Positions 1 to 12,475 of a DNA stretch of 64,000 nucleotides are shown here, one piece after another. Each line of letters starts with the position of its first letter. The stretch's first letter is position 1. Origin of the DNA: Pithys albifrons albifrons (lineage: Eukaryota; Chordata; Aves; Passeriformes; Thamnophilidae); contig NC_092460.1 in NCBI RefSeq assembly GCF_047495875.1, positions 37,610,054-37,674,053 on the forward strand, written 5' to 3'. A program made the translations under genes and the position numbers. Under the pieces are notes generated by a model that did not search any database, was not told where the DNA came from, and saw only the letters and a program-made list of their open reading frames with translations.

Positions 1-341
1 TGAAACATATTATGGGATCAAATCCCAGGGAATTCACACAGTCTCTAACTCCCCCATGAGAGGGGTGAAAATATCCAGAACAGTGAGAGGATAATTTTGG
101 TCCTCAGAGATGCAATCCAGCTCTCTATTTGCCAAGCTGTTTGCCATCATGATTTCCTAACTGGCCATGTGTTTTAGCTGATTTCACTTTATGTGTATTT
201 AGAGACAGGAAAATCCTGTGGCCAAGGCACATCTACAGGAGACATGACATTCAATGTCAACCTTAGCTAAATATCATTAAACAACTCATATTTTCCATAC
301 CACCATTACTACAGTGGAACACTGATACCACTTCCAGCAGG
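1..341. other. Unassigned AT-rich flank
   Basis: I see no repeat family, reading frame or RNA gene here. The stretch ends at the 5-bp target duplication of the first LTR. Confidence 0.5.
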
Positions 342-346
342 ATGAA
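342..346. repeat. Target-site duplication ATGAA (left copy)
   Basis: It is identical to 955-959 on the other side of the solo LTR 347-954. Confidence 0.85.
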
Positions 347-954
347 TGTAATGGTTTGGCCCAAGCCTTGCTTGGTAGCCAGATGTAACTAGGGAGGAGC
401 TTGTCTCCTAGGTATTCCTCACCCATTTCTTTTGCCCTCCCATGGGATAAGAAATGGGGAGATAAAGGGTTTGTTCTCCCTTCGGGTTCCAGTGAAGAAA
501 GAAGGCAGAAGGTTCACTGCTGCTGCTGCTTAGGCCCTTATCAGAGCCACGCAGGAGATTGGGGAAATAGTGTGAGTGAGACCCCCCTCCACGTGTGAGG
601 GAAAAGCTAGTTTTCTTCTAAGAGTGGTGGTGGGATTGTACTGTACTGGTTTACTCAGTGGGTGGGCAGGGGTGTTCTTCTGTACCCATTGATTTTTTTT
701 CTGTGTCTTCTTGTCATCCCTGGTTTTCCCCTTCCTTTTTCACCTCCCCTTTCCCTTTTCCCTATTGTGGGTGCAAATTGTATACATATAATTGTAGGTA
801 TTTAGGGGAAAAAAAATATATATATATCCTGACTTGGCTCAGCTTCTTTCAAGTTTTTTTTTTCCCTTTCCTTTTCCCTGCTTCAGGGAGCAGGGGGAGA
901 AGGACAGGAAAGTGCGGGGTGGCTTGAGCTGGAGGCTGGGACTAAACCAAGACA
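347..954 (+). mobile_element. Solo LTR, ERVL-like, group A (608 bp)
   Basis: The sequence begins TGTAATGGTTTGGCCC and ends GGACTAAACCAAGACA. The two ends form an imperfect terminal inverted repeat with canonical TG and CA limits. The 5 bases on each side (342-346 and 955-959) are both ATGAA, a perfect target-site duplication, so the borders are secure. A TATA-rich part lies near 781-830 and a polypyrimidine/polypurine stretch follows. No internal retroviral genes adjoin it, which fits a solo LTR left by recombination of a provirus. A 5-bp duplication is typical of ERVL-type (class III) and some other ERVs. The class is therefore inferred; that it is an LTR is well supported. Confidence 0.85.
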
Positions 955-959
955 ATGAA
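955..959. repeat. Target-site duplication ATGAA (right copy)
   Basis: It is identical to 342-346 on the other side of the solo LTR 347-954. Confidence 0.85.
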
Positions 960-3900
960 AAGAAACACTTATGTTAACACTGTGAGGTTCTGATCTTTCA
1001 GATACACCTAGAAACTTCAAGTTCCTAAGTAACAATACAGGGACATTAATCTCTGAGGTCTCATTACCAAGCATAAGGTATCTAAAATTATTCTCCCTTT
1101 TTCCATTTTTACATGTGTATTTCAGTTATCTAAAACAAATTCTGAGAGTAGATATATGTAATATAATGAAAAATAACATGAGAAATACACAACAAATGCC
1201 ATAAACAAGACTTCAATGGATGTTTACGACAGTTCAAGGGCAGAAATAGAAGTGGCCTTCATGCAACATGGTAACTGTGAGCAGTTAATTTCTTTCACTC
1301 ACAGCCTTTTGCTTGAAAGAGCACTAGTTCACACGTAATTTTAAGGATAACAAATGTCATTTTGAATTCATAACTAACTGACCAATTACACCTAGACTGA
1401 GGTTTCATAATCAGTAGGTTTGTGCACAAACATACCACCAAAGCATGCAAATCTGAACATCTGTGATCACATTTTTGTCCTATTAGCTTGTGGTGTTGAC
1501 ATCTGTACTACACCTTTGCACCAGCTATGTGACTGCTTTGCTAGCAAGGGCAACACATAATCCACAAAAAATCCTGCCAATAGGAAGTTAACCTGTCAGT
1601 TTACTTGCCAGTAACAGGAATCAGCAATGATAATTTGTATCACAGTTGCATTACAATATCTAACTACAAGGCTTCTAATCGATTACTATGAGCCCTAATG
1701 CACAATTTATTATAGAATCATGAATGACTGATTAAATAGGGACTTCAGTTGCCACAATTTTATTGAAATGTTTCTTGAATATCCATTATGGCTTTTGTAA
1801 CAGAGACAAACTCTTAAAGGCTCTGAGGAAAGAAAAGTGACATCACTAAAAGCCTGAACCTTGGGGAAATGACCAAAACCAATTTTTTTTTTTTTCAGCC
1901 AGTGGAAAAAAGTGTTTTTCAGTGCCCTAGGTTTGGATCAGATCTCTGTGGATCAGACAAACTTTAATAAGGCCCCAATGGAAAGGGTGGAGAGGAAAAC
2001 CACTTGATTTTTGTTATTGCTGTTGTTGGGGTTTTTTTATAAATCTACTCAAATATTACCTTACTAACTAAACGCTCTGTGTTTACACCATTTCACTGTG
2101 AAAAGGAAAATACATATCTAACTTTGTGCAACTGCTTATTCTAATATGCTTATTCTAATTCAGATCCTAGCTCAAAATATACTTCAAAGCATATTTCCTG
2201 TTTCCATTTGATTCAATTAAAATTTTGTAAATGTACATATTACAAAAACAGATTAACAATGCTGTAAGCTAAGCTCTATATATTCACCACAGTACCATGT
2301 GCAAGATATTTCTAGGTTCAGACAGAAAACTTTCAGCACAGCTTCAAATGGAAAACAGGGTGGTGAGCATAAAAACCTATGTCCTTCCCCATTCAGTGCA
2401 TGAGAAAGTTTGAAACAGCAGGTATTTCCTTTTCCTAGCACAGAGAAAATCCACACTGTATCGGTTATCACCTAAGAGATAAGTTTTGATGTTTCTTAAG
2501 TGAATGCTGTAGCTATGTTGTCACCAACACAATAAAGCTTATCCCTTCAGTAAGTCTTCTGAGGATATTGGCCAGATTCAGTTTGACTCACACAAAGCCC
2601 ACAGAGTTGCACCACAGACATCTGACCCCATCCATCACACCCACACCTGGACAATTAACGTAAAAAACCCTTGTATTCAAAGGATTAGAGCCTTTTCTCT
2701 GCTTGATCATGGTAACAGATCTATTTTGACTTCTTACTATGAAGCTTCATTACACTAACAAGTATAATTTTATATTCCCTTAACCTTGTATTTCTGAGGC
2801 TGTTTTCTCTAGTGCATATTTACACTGATAGACACTCTTTTTCATTACTGCTTTCCTTACAAAGTAGAAAAAGCTGGCTTGAATGGAATGAATGGTTCTG
2901 CAGCATTGAAGAACACTCATGGACCTTTTCCTGTAAAGCCACTATTCTAAATTCAGCATACTCGAATCACGGCAAATAGATGTTAGGAACCAACTTCTTT
3001 GCTATCAATGCAGACATTCTCAATTTACTTCTTTGGGGGGTGTATGAAAAAAGACCCGTCTTCTTCATTAACCATCATCTCAGCATCTGGGAAATCTCCA
3101 TGAAGGCCAGGCTGGAAGAGACTGGGGCAATTCTCCCACAGCTATGGTAAATTTGCTTCAAACACTCCAAAGTCTTTCAGTCATGGGGTAGCAAGGAGGA
3201 TTAGAGGAGCAAGCAACTTGCCTTAAGCTGATCATCTTATATGAAAGGAAGTGGCTTTCATTCCAATAACATGACATCTTTCATAAGACTCACTCCACTT
3301 TCAACAAAATATATTTGTTCTTCTGTCATAGCATTATCTCCTCTTTCTCAACATTGCTAAAACCAGATACTAAAAATTTACATGAAGCTCACTCATAGGT
3401 GTTGAACAAACTTGGCTCCAGGTCCGTCCTGCTCTCCTAAAATGTTTCTCTAATTGCTGTTCTAACCATTTGCAAAACCTCACTGAAGTATTTCACGCAT
3501 GCATTTTCATTTCCCTCATTGTGCTAGGGCTTACCTCCCTATTTTGGTTTTCAGCCTGACCTATCCTGTGAAGCCACTTGGTCTCAATGTGGCTGAACGT
3601 ATGAGACAGACCAAGCCATTGATCAAAAAGGTCATAATTCTTCATTGACACATATTTTATTAATAGCTTAAAAAAATAATTAAAGTTAGGAATTGCAAGT
3701 AGAGGCATGAGTAACTAGTATCAGAACATGCAAAACCAGGCAATTTACAGCTTTGAGCATTCTCAATTTGTGGGCTTAATCTCTCCAAAGATTATGACAG
3801 TGGTTTGGTAATTGCTTTCATAAACACTAGATAACATTTTACTAAGTGAGGCAGTAATTGATAGATCATAAAAATAAAATGAGGAAACACCCAAAAGCCA

Positions 3901-5648
3901 GGGCTGATAGCAAAATATACTGTAGGAACAATCTCATATGGTTGCAAACATAGCAGTTACAAACAGCACTCCCTTCCTCTTGAGTACTGGTCAGTTCCTG
4001 GCTGGAGTTCTGAGCACATCTGTAGGTATACATCACTTCAAGAAATACCCCTACTGGGGGTATTGGAAGAGGGCAACTAAGGTTTTCAGAGATCTAGGAA
4101 ACACAGTCTCTACAGAGACTCAGGCTTGCTGAGCCTAAAACCCAGTAATTCTCACACATATATTAGAGACTGATAAACTCTTTACATCCACTGAGGTCAG
4201 GACTAGACATAATGCACTTAAGATGGAGCAATGGAGACTGATTTTCTCCCTTGACACTAGCAGTTTCCCCACCAATTAAGACCCTTGGGAAAACTCTGTG
4301 AAGGGAAGGATAGTTAAGCACTGTTACAGGTCAAGTGAGGCAAACTGCAAAGCTCTGAATGGGACACTTCCAGAACACAATACACCACTCAAAAATTATT
4401 TTAAATAGTAACTTCTGGTTTGGGCCAATAGAATGAACTGGATTATTTGCCAACATTTTTTCTAGCTTATCTTCTGTATTTTTTATTATTACCTGTCAGT
4501 TCAGCCTAAGAGAAGTGTGTGTCTTCAGCAAGAACAGCACTAAGCTGAAGCTCATCAAAATACCACAGAAAGGAAATGGAAGAGCACAGTCATTATCTTC
4601 TCCACAGAAGCATGTTCAGACAAAGATTCCTAAGGATTCAACTGGCATGGTGGCATATCCACATAGCCAAAAGGTATCAAACATCAATGACAGATGTAAC
4701 AAAACCAGAATCCAAGATACTTTGACCATGGGCATTCTGTTAACATAGATAACAATCAAACCAACATACAAAAACTCAGTCTAAAGCCAGACTGGGATAG
4801 ATGTTCAAGTATAATGAACTCAAGATGCAGACATTTTTTTTTTTGCCAAACATACAGTTTTAAAGCCCATTAATTCAATTTCTTTTCCTTAAGGCAAAAC
4901 AATTTGAACCCCAAAATTTGAAGAAATTCATAAAGAGATACTTAAAATACTTCAATCAAGTACTTATTTCACATCGTAGAAACTCCTCCCTTAACCACAA
5001 CTGTTTTCACTTGAATCTCCCACATATTTATTTGCTTATAAAATTATAGGGCTCTGATCTGCTACTGATCTGTTACTTTTGTTTGGATCAAAAGCATAAC
5101 ATCAGTGATATCACTGTAGCTGTAGTTTCTATTCTGCCAGCATCAGCATTCTGTCTCCAACACTGGCTATGATATTTGTAAGAAAATGAAACAAATCCAC
5201 AATTTACTATCAAGTCATGAAATAACAAGCAGGATAAGACAGGAGAATTCTTTTCCTGAATCCCTTAGCATTCAGCTTACCTTCTGGAGCAGGAGATTTA
5301 CTTACTTTTAACTTCATATGCACATCTACATATATTATTAAGAGTCATAAATCAAAATCTTCTTTTATATCCAAGCTACGTAATCATATCCAAGCTACGT
5401 GATCAAATTCTAGGCAAGGTGATTTAAATTCTGGAACAGATATGAGTTGGAGGGGAAAAATAGAAATAGGGAGACTTTTCTCCCCATAACACAAGTAAAC
5501 ATACTTACTCAAGCTCACTCTGCTACATGGCACAGGCATAGGGAAGGAGGCATATAGAAAAAAAAAATCAAAAGCAGCACAATTATTCTGTCCTAATAGA
5601 AACACAAGTGGACCATAATCAATCAGTGCTTCAAAATAGCTGACTTTT
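960..5648. other. Unassigned noncoding stretch
   Basis: This is AT-rich sequence with only short, scattered open frames and many homopolymer runs. I recognise no exon, repeat family or RNA. Small landmarks are a 14-bp palindrome CAGTGATATCACTG at 5,103-5,116 and a 19-bp tandem duplication at 5,368-5,405, listed separately. Confidence 0.5.
5368..5405. repeat. Two tandem copies of a 19-bp unit
   Basis: TATCCAAGCTACGTAATCA (5,368-5,386) is followed directly by the same unit with one change, A to G (5,387-5,405). It is probably a replication-slippage duplication. Confidence 0.9.
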
Positions 5649-6375
5649 TGTCCTAGTTCAGCAGGTGGGACCAGTTTATCACTGTGTGGGTGTGACCAAA
5701 GCTGTGTATTCTACACTCTCTATTCATTTCCCATGAACTGTTAACAATGGACCATTTGCAGCAGCTGCCCAGGGCACACCTGACCCCTCAGCATGTGAGC
5801 TGGGTGTGAAAGACACCTGTGAGATAAGAGCTGTGATAACTCCCTTCCAGGAAGTCATTAGCACCTCCACACCCAGCCTGATGGGTCATGTCTGCTAATA
5901 GGCCATCAATGATTCCAAATACCCTTTGACTCACAGAGTGAGATTATTCATTGTGTAACTCCCTGCCCTGAGGGAGGTACTGGGCAGTCCCCCCTGGACC
6001 TGAGGGGATATAATCTTGGGGGTCGGGGGACTTGAAAAAAAACCACTCATCAAATCCAGAGGAGGACCAGATCCTCGACAGGAGGAGACCACCACTTTCA
6101 ACCAGACTGCAACCGTCAGCTGCACCAACAGGTTTTTCACTTCCTTTTACTTTAGACTTGGAGGAACTACGTGGGGTTCAGCATAGGGATTAACAAACCC
6201 CTTTGTGCTTGTGCCCCAGGGTGCTGGGTCATACTTCTTGGGTTTGTGGGTTAAAACCAATTTATCTTTGTGCCATTGCATTTATTGCAATATTGTTACT
6301 GAATTGTGACTCTGAGTTATAATTTCTTTTGTGTTGGGTTCATTTCTCCTGCCGGTTTACCTTTAAACCCGCACA
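5649..6375 (+). mobile_element. Solo LTR, ERVL-like, group B, long form (727 bp)
   Basis: It starts TGTCCTAGTTCAGCAGG and ends TTTAAACCCGCACA, and matches the three other group B LTRs in this window along its whole length. The flanking bases are CTTTT (5,644-5,648) and ATTTT (6,376-6,380), an imperfect 5-bp duplication that suggests an old insertion. The 3' end carries an imperfect palindrome (6,350-6,373). This copy has a block of roughly 90 bases, starting near 5,773 after the words CAGCTGCCCAGGG, that is absent from the short forms at 33,248 and 59,326. No gag, pol or env frame adjoins it. Confidence 0.85.
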
Positions 6376-6517
6376 ATTTTATACACATACAACGGGAGGT
6401 TGGATACAACACAATTGGATTTCAGCTTCATATTGCTGGCTAATATCAAGAAAAACAAATCAAACCCAAAAATCTCCTGCTAGGCTATTTGGAATTTCAC
6501 TGAAGACTTAAAAGTTT

Positions 6518-6593
6518 GAGTCCAAGCTGTAGCCAGCTTATCCAGACTCATGCTTGGGCTTGGACTCTCTGTGAGTTTGGATTCTCTGTGAGC
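6518..6593. repeat. Inverted repeat with adjoining 17-bp tandem repeat
   Basis: GAGTCCAAGC at 6,518-6,527 is the exact reverse complement of GCTTGGACTC at 6,558-6,567. The right arm overlaps two tandem copies of a 17-base unit, TTGGACTCTCTGTGAGT (6,560-6,576) and a two-mismatch copy (6,577-6,593). No function is apparent. Confidence 0.8.
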
Positions 6594-8769
6594 CCAGCCA
6601 CTTCAGCCTTCCAGCAATCATGGCCATATTCATTTCATACGGGTGTCTTCTAGCAAAGTCATCTGGCCTTAAAACACAACAAAATCTGACCTGGCTCTGC
6701 TATGTCAGGCTATTCCAAATGGAAACAGAGGTATAAGGAATCTTGATGAATTCCTGTATCTGCTCACACAGCTCAAACCACTGGTCATTTAGGATTAAGC
6801 CAGGGAAAGGTCCACATGCAGATACCAGTTACTGACTTAGTTGTGGTGCTAACAACAACAATACTGTGTCAGGAAGGATTTCTGCTATGGCTGTTCAAAG
6901 CCATCGAAAACACAGGCTATCCTTTCCCCAAGTGCTGTGTAGGTCACCTTGCTTTCTGTGCCATGTTACCCTGCCACAATCTCCCCTCTCACTACTGAGG
7001 AGATGCTGTCCTCTGCTCGTAACTATCTGTCCTTATATGCCTTAGACTAGTCAAATATAAATTCTGTAGAACTTTTTTACTTTCATATTCTTTTTAAGTG
7101 GTCGTTTGGGGGGGTTGCTTTGTTGGGGCATTCTTCCATTTGCACATTTTATGTGCAAGTTTAACAGTGCAGAGATCAGGCATTTAGATCCAAATCAGAA
7201 CCTCCCATGCTTCTCTCATAGTTAGTTGGATCTAAGTTCAGATGAAATAGTGCCAACATTTCCAAACTGCACTCAGAAGATTTTAGCTGGAATATCTTCA
7301 GGACAGTAGCTGTTCTTGGGAAGTCTACTGAATGCCAAAATTCCATACAAATGCTTCTTGCATTGAACTATAGCCTTACAGCAGAGCTCCTTTCTGTACT
7401 GGATCTAAAATGGGAACAAAAAGAAGTGTTTTCCCTTCCTATTATTCTCTCCCCATTTCCATTAATGGATTCGGTATTGAGGCTGCATTTCAATTTGTTT
7501 TGTTTTAGTCTGATGTGGGCATGCAAAACGGCCACCTAAAATATCCCTTCTCTTACCCTAACAGCTCATGCACCTTAGCACATGCTCCTTACACTTTTTA
7601 AACCTCTCACACACCTTTCAGTCCTTATCCCCGGTCCCAGATTGTGGGAAAAGCCTCCACCCAGGCAGTAACTTTCACACAAGTAGTTTTGCAACCTTTC
7701 AAACACCAAATTCTATAAGCAGATTATGTTCTGGGATAAATTCAACTACAACTAAGAAAGCTTTTTTTCAACTCAGAGCATTCATTTCCAAAAATATAAA
7801 CTTAACTTACTAAAACTATAAATCATGGATGGATTTGTAAACCACAGAGACCATTACTACAAATTTCTCAGGTCATATAAGCAGTACTGGAATGGTTAAA
7901 AAGACCGTCCATGAGTCAGTCTGGCTTTAAGATATGTTATAATATTCAGAGCCCTTCAACAGATATATACCAACAATAAACCCCAGTTCCTCACAAATTA
8001 ATGTCAGCTGAATGTTTCTGCAATGAAAAGTTCACCAGCTTTGTATCGCAAAGATGATGGGTAGAGGAGAGTTGGAAAAGTCTGACTTCAGCAGCATCTG
8101 CTTCATGCAGCAGGGTACGATGCAGTTTTCTTTAACTCAGTAAATCCAATGCTCTGTCAGCAAGTGAATTACCAGCCTACATTTACAAGAATCACTGGTG
8201 ATGTGTCAATTTATATGAGTTCAGAGTGCATGTAAAAATAATATCATATTCTCTCCATGTTCCACTCCTAGATCTGCTACACTTTTCATGATATTGCATT
8301 GATTTTGTGCTGATATAAACACACTTAATCAAAATACATGCTCACTTCCTTTTCCAAGACTGTCAACCAAATGTATCCTTGCTTGTGCAGCTCTCTCAAA
8401 ATAAAAATCAACACCTGGATAAAACAACAAAACAAATTTGGACATGTTAAAACCATATTCTCAATGGGTCTCTAGTGAACTTTGCAGAGGTTACATTCAA
8501 TATAAAGTTAATCCTTTGCATTTGATTTAGTTTCCCTCTCATTTTAGCAAACAAATAACAAATTATTATACATAATTTTTAATGACGGCTCTCCTCAAAT
8601 TCCATAAGCCTGGATAACATAAGCTTACAGGTCATGTAATGTGGTTTTCTGCAGCCATTTGCTCAAATATTTTCCATTTCCATTTCTTTATATTTTCCAG
8701 ATCATGTACAAACTTGAACCAACCTTCAAAATCTTAACAAATGCAGCTACTACATCCTCTAACACACAG

Positions 8770-8905
8770 AGGCGCGAGGCTCAAGTAACCAAACGACTTG
8801 TATAAGGTCTTACACACCATCAGCAAAAAGGTGAAGGGTCAGAACTGATATGATTCCAGCCCTCCTGGCAGCAGAGTGCTGTCTTTAGCTACAAACCATT
8901 GGCAT
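8770..8905 (+). repeat. Ancient MIR/core-SINE-like relic
   Basis: The order of words resembles the MIR core consensus: a GAGGC-CAAGTAAC start, ACTTGTATAAGGTC (compare ACTTGCCCAAGGTC), a CAGAACTGATATGATTCCAG part (compare CAGAGCTGGGATTTGAACCC) and a closing AAACCATTGG part (compare TAACCACTA). Divergence is very high, as expected for a SINE predating the bird-mammal split. The match was judged by eye against remembered consensus words. Confidence 0.5.
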
Positions 8906-11900
8906 GGACTCAAACACTTTTGCATCTTTGAAAAATGCTACCAACATTTTTAATTGAAAGGCTTAAACTTGGCCTTGTTTAATGTTGGTTTTTACCAGTA
9001 CATGTCAAACAATGCACGATGTGGTAGCAGAGAGAGTCCATGCAATATTAAATGACATACAAAAGCAATGTCACAGAGCAGAAAGGTAATATCCCTAACA
9101 CAGTTCTGTGATGAGCACATCAGGAATACTTTGCTCAGCTCTGGAGAACTCATTTCCTGAATTACAGTAACAACCCAGAGAAAGATCACAAGAAAGACAT
9201 AAAAGTGTTAAGCAAGCACAAAGGGACTGACTTACACAGAGAGATTAAAAAGAGCTATGGATGCACCAACTAAGTTCTAAGTAGGGGACTGGACAACTGT
9301 CTGCAAGTACTAGAAGAACATTAGCAAGGGCAAAGAATCATTTTACTGAAACAAGTTTACAGCTACAGGGAACAGTAGTAAGTTAAAAATTATGAAAACA
9401 TTTACTGATCAAAAAAGTAATTTTAATAGCAAAATCTTACCAGAGCATAGGATAGACCTGATAACATGCTTAACCAACACTACTGCTTCTCAACTTTTCA
9501 TGCCTTAAGAGCATAACAATTTTCAGCTAAATCCTGAAAATATTCTACTTTAGAATTTCTTCAATAGAATATTTTATTCCTCATTAAGGAAATTTCAACT
9601 GTCCTTAACTCTGAAGCAACACAGATGTCAGGCCCACTGCTTTTGCACTACTCCAGGTATGAGCTACACCACGTACTAGGAACTCCCTCACATAAGTGGA
9701 CCCAGCCTGCATGTTCACGAACAATATTTCAAAGGGCCATTTATCAAAGGCTCTCATCTCTCATCTAACCATCCTGAAAAATAATCATGAAAATAAATGC
9801 CACATCTTGTTCCAATTGACTTTGGAATAATTTGTAACGAGGAGGAAACTAAACAACTCATTATTTAGTATTTTATATTCCTCCTCTGTTTTGTCCAGGA
9901 AACAGGACAGGTACATAAGTGAACCTTGCTGACAGTCTGTCAGGACACAAAAGGCTCAAACTCAAGCAAACTTGGAAAGTCACAAATCCAGTCTTTCTCC
10001 CTGCCTCTCTACTGGGGTCTACCATGCCTTGGATAAGCCACCAAAGAGAATGGGTATACTCATGTCTTAGCCAGTCAGGTTCACTTCACTCTGCTTTTTC
10101 ACCTGAATAACAGCACAATATATAACCACTGGGCTTTGACTGGGATCGGATGTACAAAGGGATCAACGTCTATGGATGAAAAGCACAAGGGAACCACAAA
10201 CTTTGTTATAACAATGTCCTTTCTCTTGGGCAATGCTTTTTTTCTATCAAACTTTAATGACAATTTTTAAGGTGTTTGTAGTATTTTGTTAAATCTGGTA
10301 TTTTTTAAGAAAAGCAGTGGCTGTCTACTCCATAAAATATGGGCACAAACAATAAATACATCAAAGGCCTATTGCTGGCTGGCCAATTTCCATGTTTCCT
10401 AATATGGTTAAGAAAATGTTTGAAAATGTTTGACTGGAGCCCAGAGCAGAGTGCCAAACTTAATTGCTCTGCAGTAAGCAGAGTGCCACAGAGCCCTCTG
10501 CTTAGACTCGCTGTAATTTCAGCTTGGTGCAGTTACTGCCTGTTCACATGAATTAAACCATAATTGTACTTCTGCACAGTTACAAAACCAAGACCCTATT
10601 ATTCTCTCTCCCCTGCCAATGAAAATTAATGCTTGCTGTCATACAAGCCTTTCAGAGGTAGCTACTCATTGGAGTGTTTCCCTTCCTGGGCTAGATATAT
10701 TAAGGAAATCCTGGGTATCCTGAGGATATAAAGGAACATGCACCGTATGAGGCCCATTGCATTTGTGTAAACAGCAAGGTTTTCAAGGGCTCCAATACAA
10801 GAACACACTTTCTTATCCTACTGCTAATGTACATATGAGATATTTTACAATATCAAGTCTATTTTCATAGGGCAGGTATTTTCCTCACTGTCTTGCTACT
10901 GCTGCCACTTCTGAAACTTGCCAAGGTACAGTTTGCTTACTTGCCTCTGAGCCCACTGCAAAATAAATCTTGCCCAGCTCTGTTGTATGTTTGCACTTCT
11001 GTCTTCCAAATCTTGCCTGGCAGCAAGTGGTTTAGGATATTTGAAACAGTTAGGACAAAAGAGGGTGACAAAGCAAAAGGAATTACATTATTAAGGTCAG
11101 TCTTCAAGTTGCACTTCAGCCTTCTCACTTATTCTTTTATCTAAGGGCACCAAAATCATTGAGAACTCTGATAACAGGGATTTGGTGGCAGAGGCAAAGT
11201 GGATTATTGAGTTTATATCAGGAAAACTACTCACTTTAGGCCTTAAAAGAGCAATGCTACCTCAGTTATGCAAAAGGGTTAGTTGGCCTCTCCCAGATCA
11301 CTTCCTATGAGATCATATACAGACTTGGAAACAGAAGGAACTAGTGTCAGGAAGTCTGAAGGCCTTCTATGGATTATATTAACAAGGCACAGGCTGTTCC
11401 CTAAAACTGATTGTACATCAAATTCCTTTGCAGCCACATGTCCTTGGTTGGAATGCTAAAGCATATATGATAGTACCAACGACAACCACTAAAAAAAGCA
11501 GCAATTCTCTCATTTGATGCTCATGACCCTTTCTTTGTCAGGGTGTGGACAGCACACAATAAATTTCAATGAGATATTTCATGGGTTCCCTAGACTTTCA
11601 AGTATCCTACAGAGTTTAGTTACAACTTTTTACAGCGTTAAATACCTGTCTTACTTCAGCAGAAATAAAAAGTGCTAGGCTGAACCATTTGGAATGAGGC
11701 CTAATAACTATTAGAAGTCAGTTTTGCTTTTTCTTCTCTGATAAATACTAATGGAAAAACATATATCTACACAAAGCCATATCTGTGCTTGAAAAAATAC
11801 TTGTTATTTGAGGCCTCAGATCATGTATTTACTACCAAACACATTTTTCCAGTCAGTTCATTTACTCTTGACATGAAAAATTAGAAAGCACAGGAGAAAC

Positions 11901-12361
11901 TGCACTCCTTTTCCAAGAATCAATGCTGTGCATTTTCTTATTTTTTAGAATTTTACATCTAGGCATAATTTTCCTGGGAATGCGTGACATGCACCAGTGG
12001 TTCAGCAGACTCATGAGTCTATAAACACCTCAAATGCTGTAATTCTGTTTCAAAGTGTCACAACCTTTATGAAAGTCCTGGCCTTCCGGATCTTTAGCAA
12101 GGCTTTTTTATCTTTTGCATTTCATGTTAACTCCTTGGTGATGCATAAATTGCATGCTGAGCTTTATAATAGCTGGATTGTGAGAGACTGAATTTAACTG
12201 TGGGAGGCAAACTAACCTGTTACTGCAATTTAGATAACTTTCACCTATTTCTTAGCAATTATATTAGCATAATTTGTTTTCAGTTGAAAGTAACAAAACA
12301 TTTTCAAACAGAATCTTTCAAAGAAAAGTTATAATCTTCCCTTCTGTTTACTGAAGGGGGA

Positions 12362-12475
12362 AGAGAAGCATGGATAAATGAAATGCAGTCACCTGCTCAA
12401 GATCAACTGATCATTCAAGAGCAACACCTCTCGCCTCCCAGTTAACGGCTTTCCCCCACAGAGCTGCACTTTTCT
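12362..12475 (+). repeat. Ancient MIR/core-SINE-like relic
   Basis: GAAGAGAAGCATGG, then AGTCACCTGCTCAAGATCA, then TCTCGCCTCCCAGTTAACG and CTTTCCCCCACAGAGCTGC follow the order of the MIR core (protected GTGACTTGCCCAAGGTCA and CTCCTGACTCCCAG words). The copy is strongly diverged and its limits are approximate. Confidence 0.45.
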
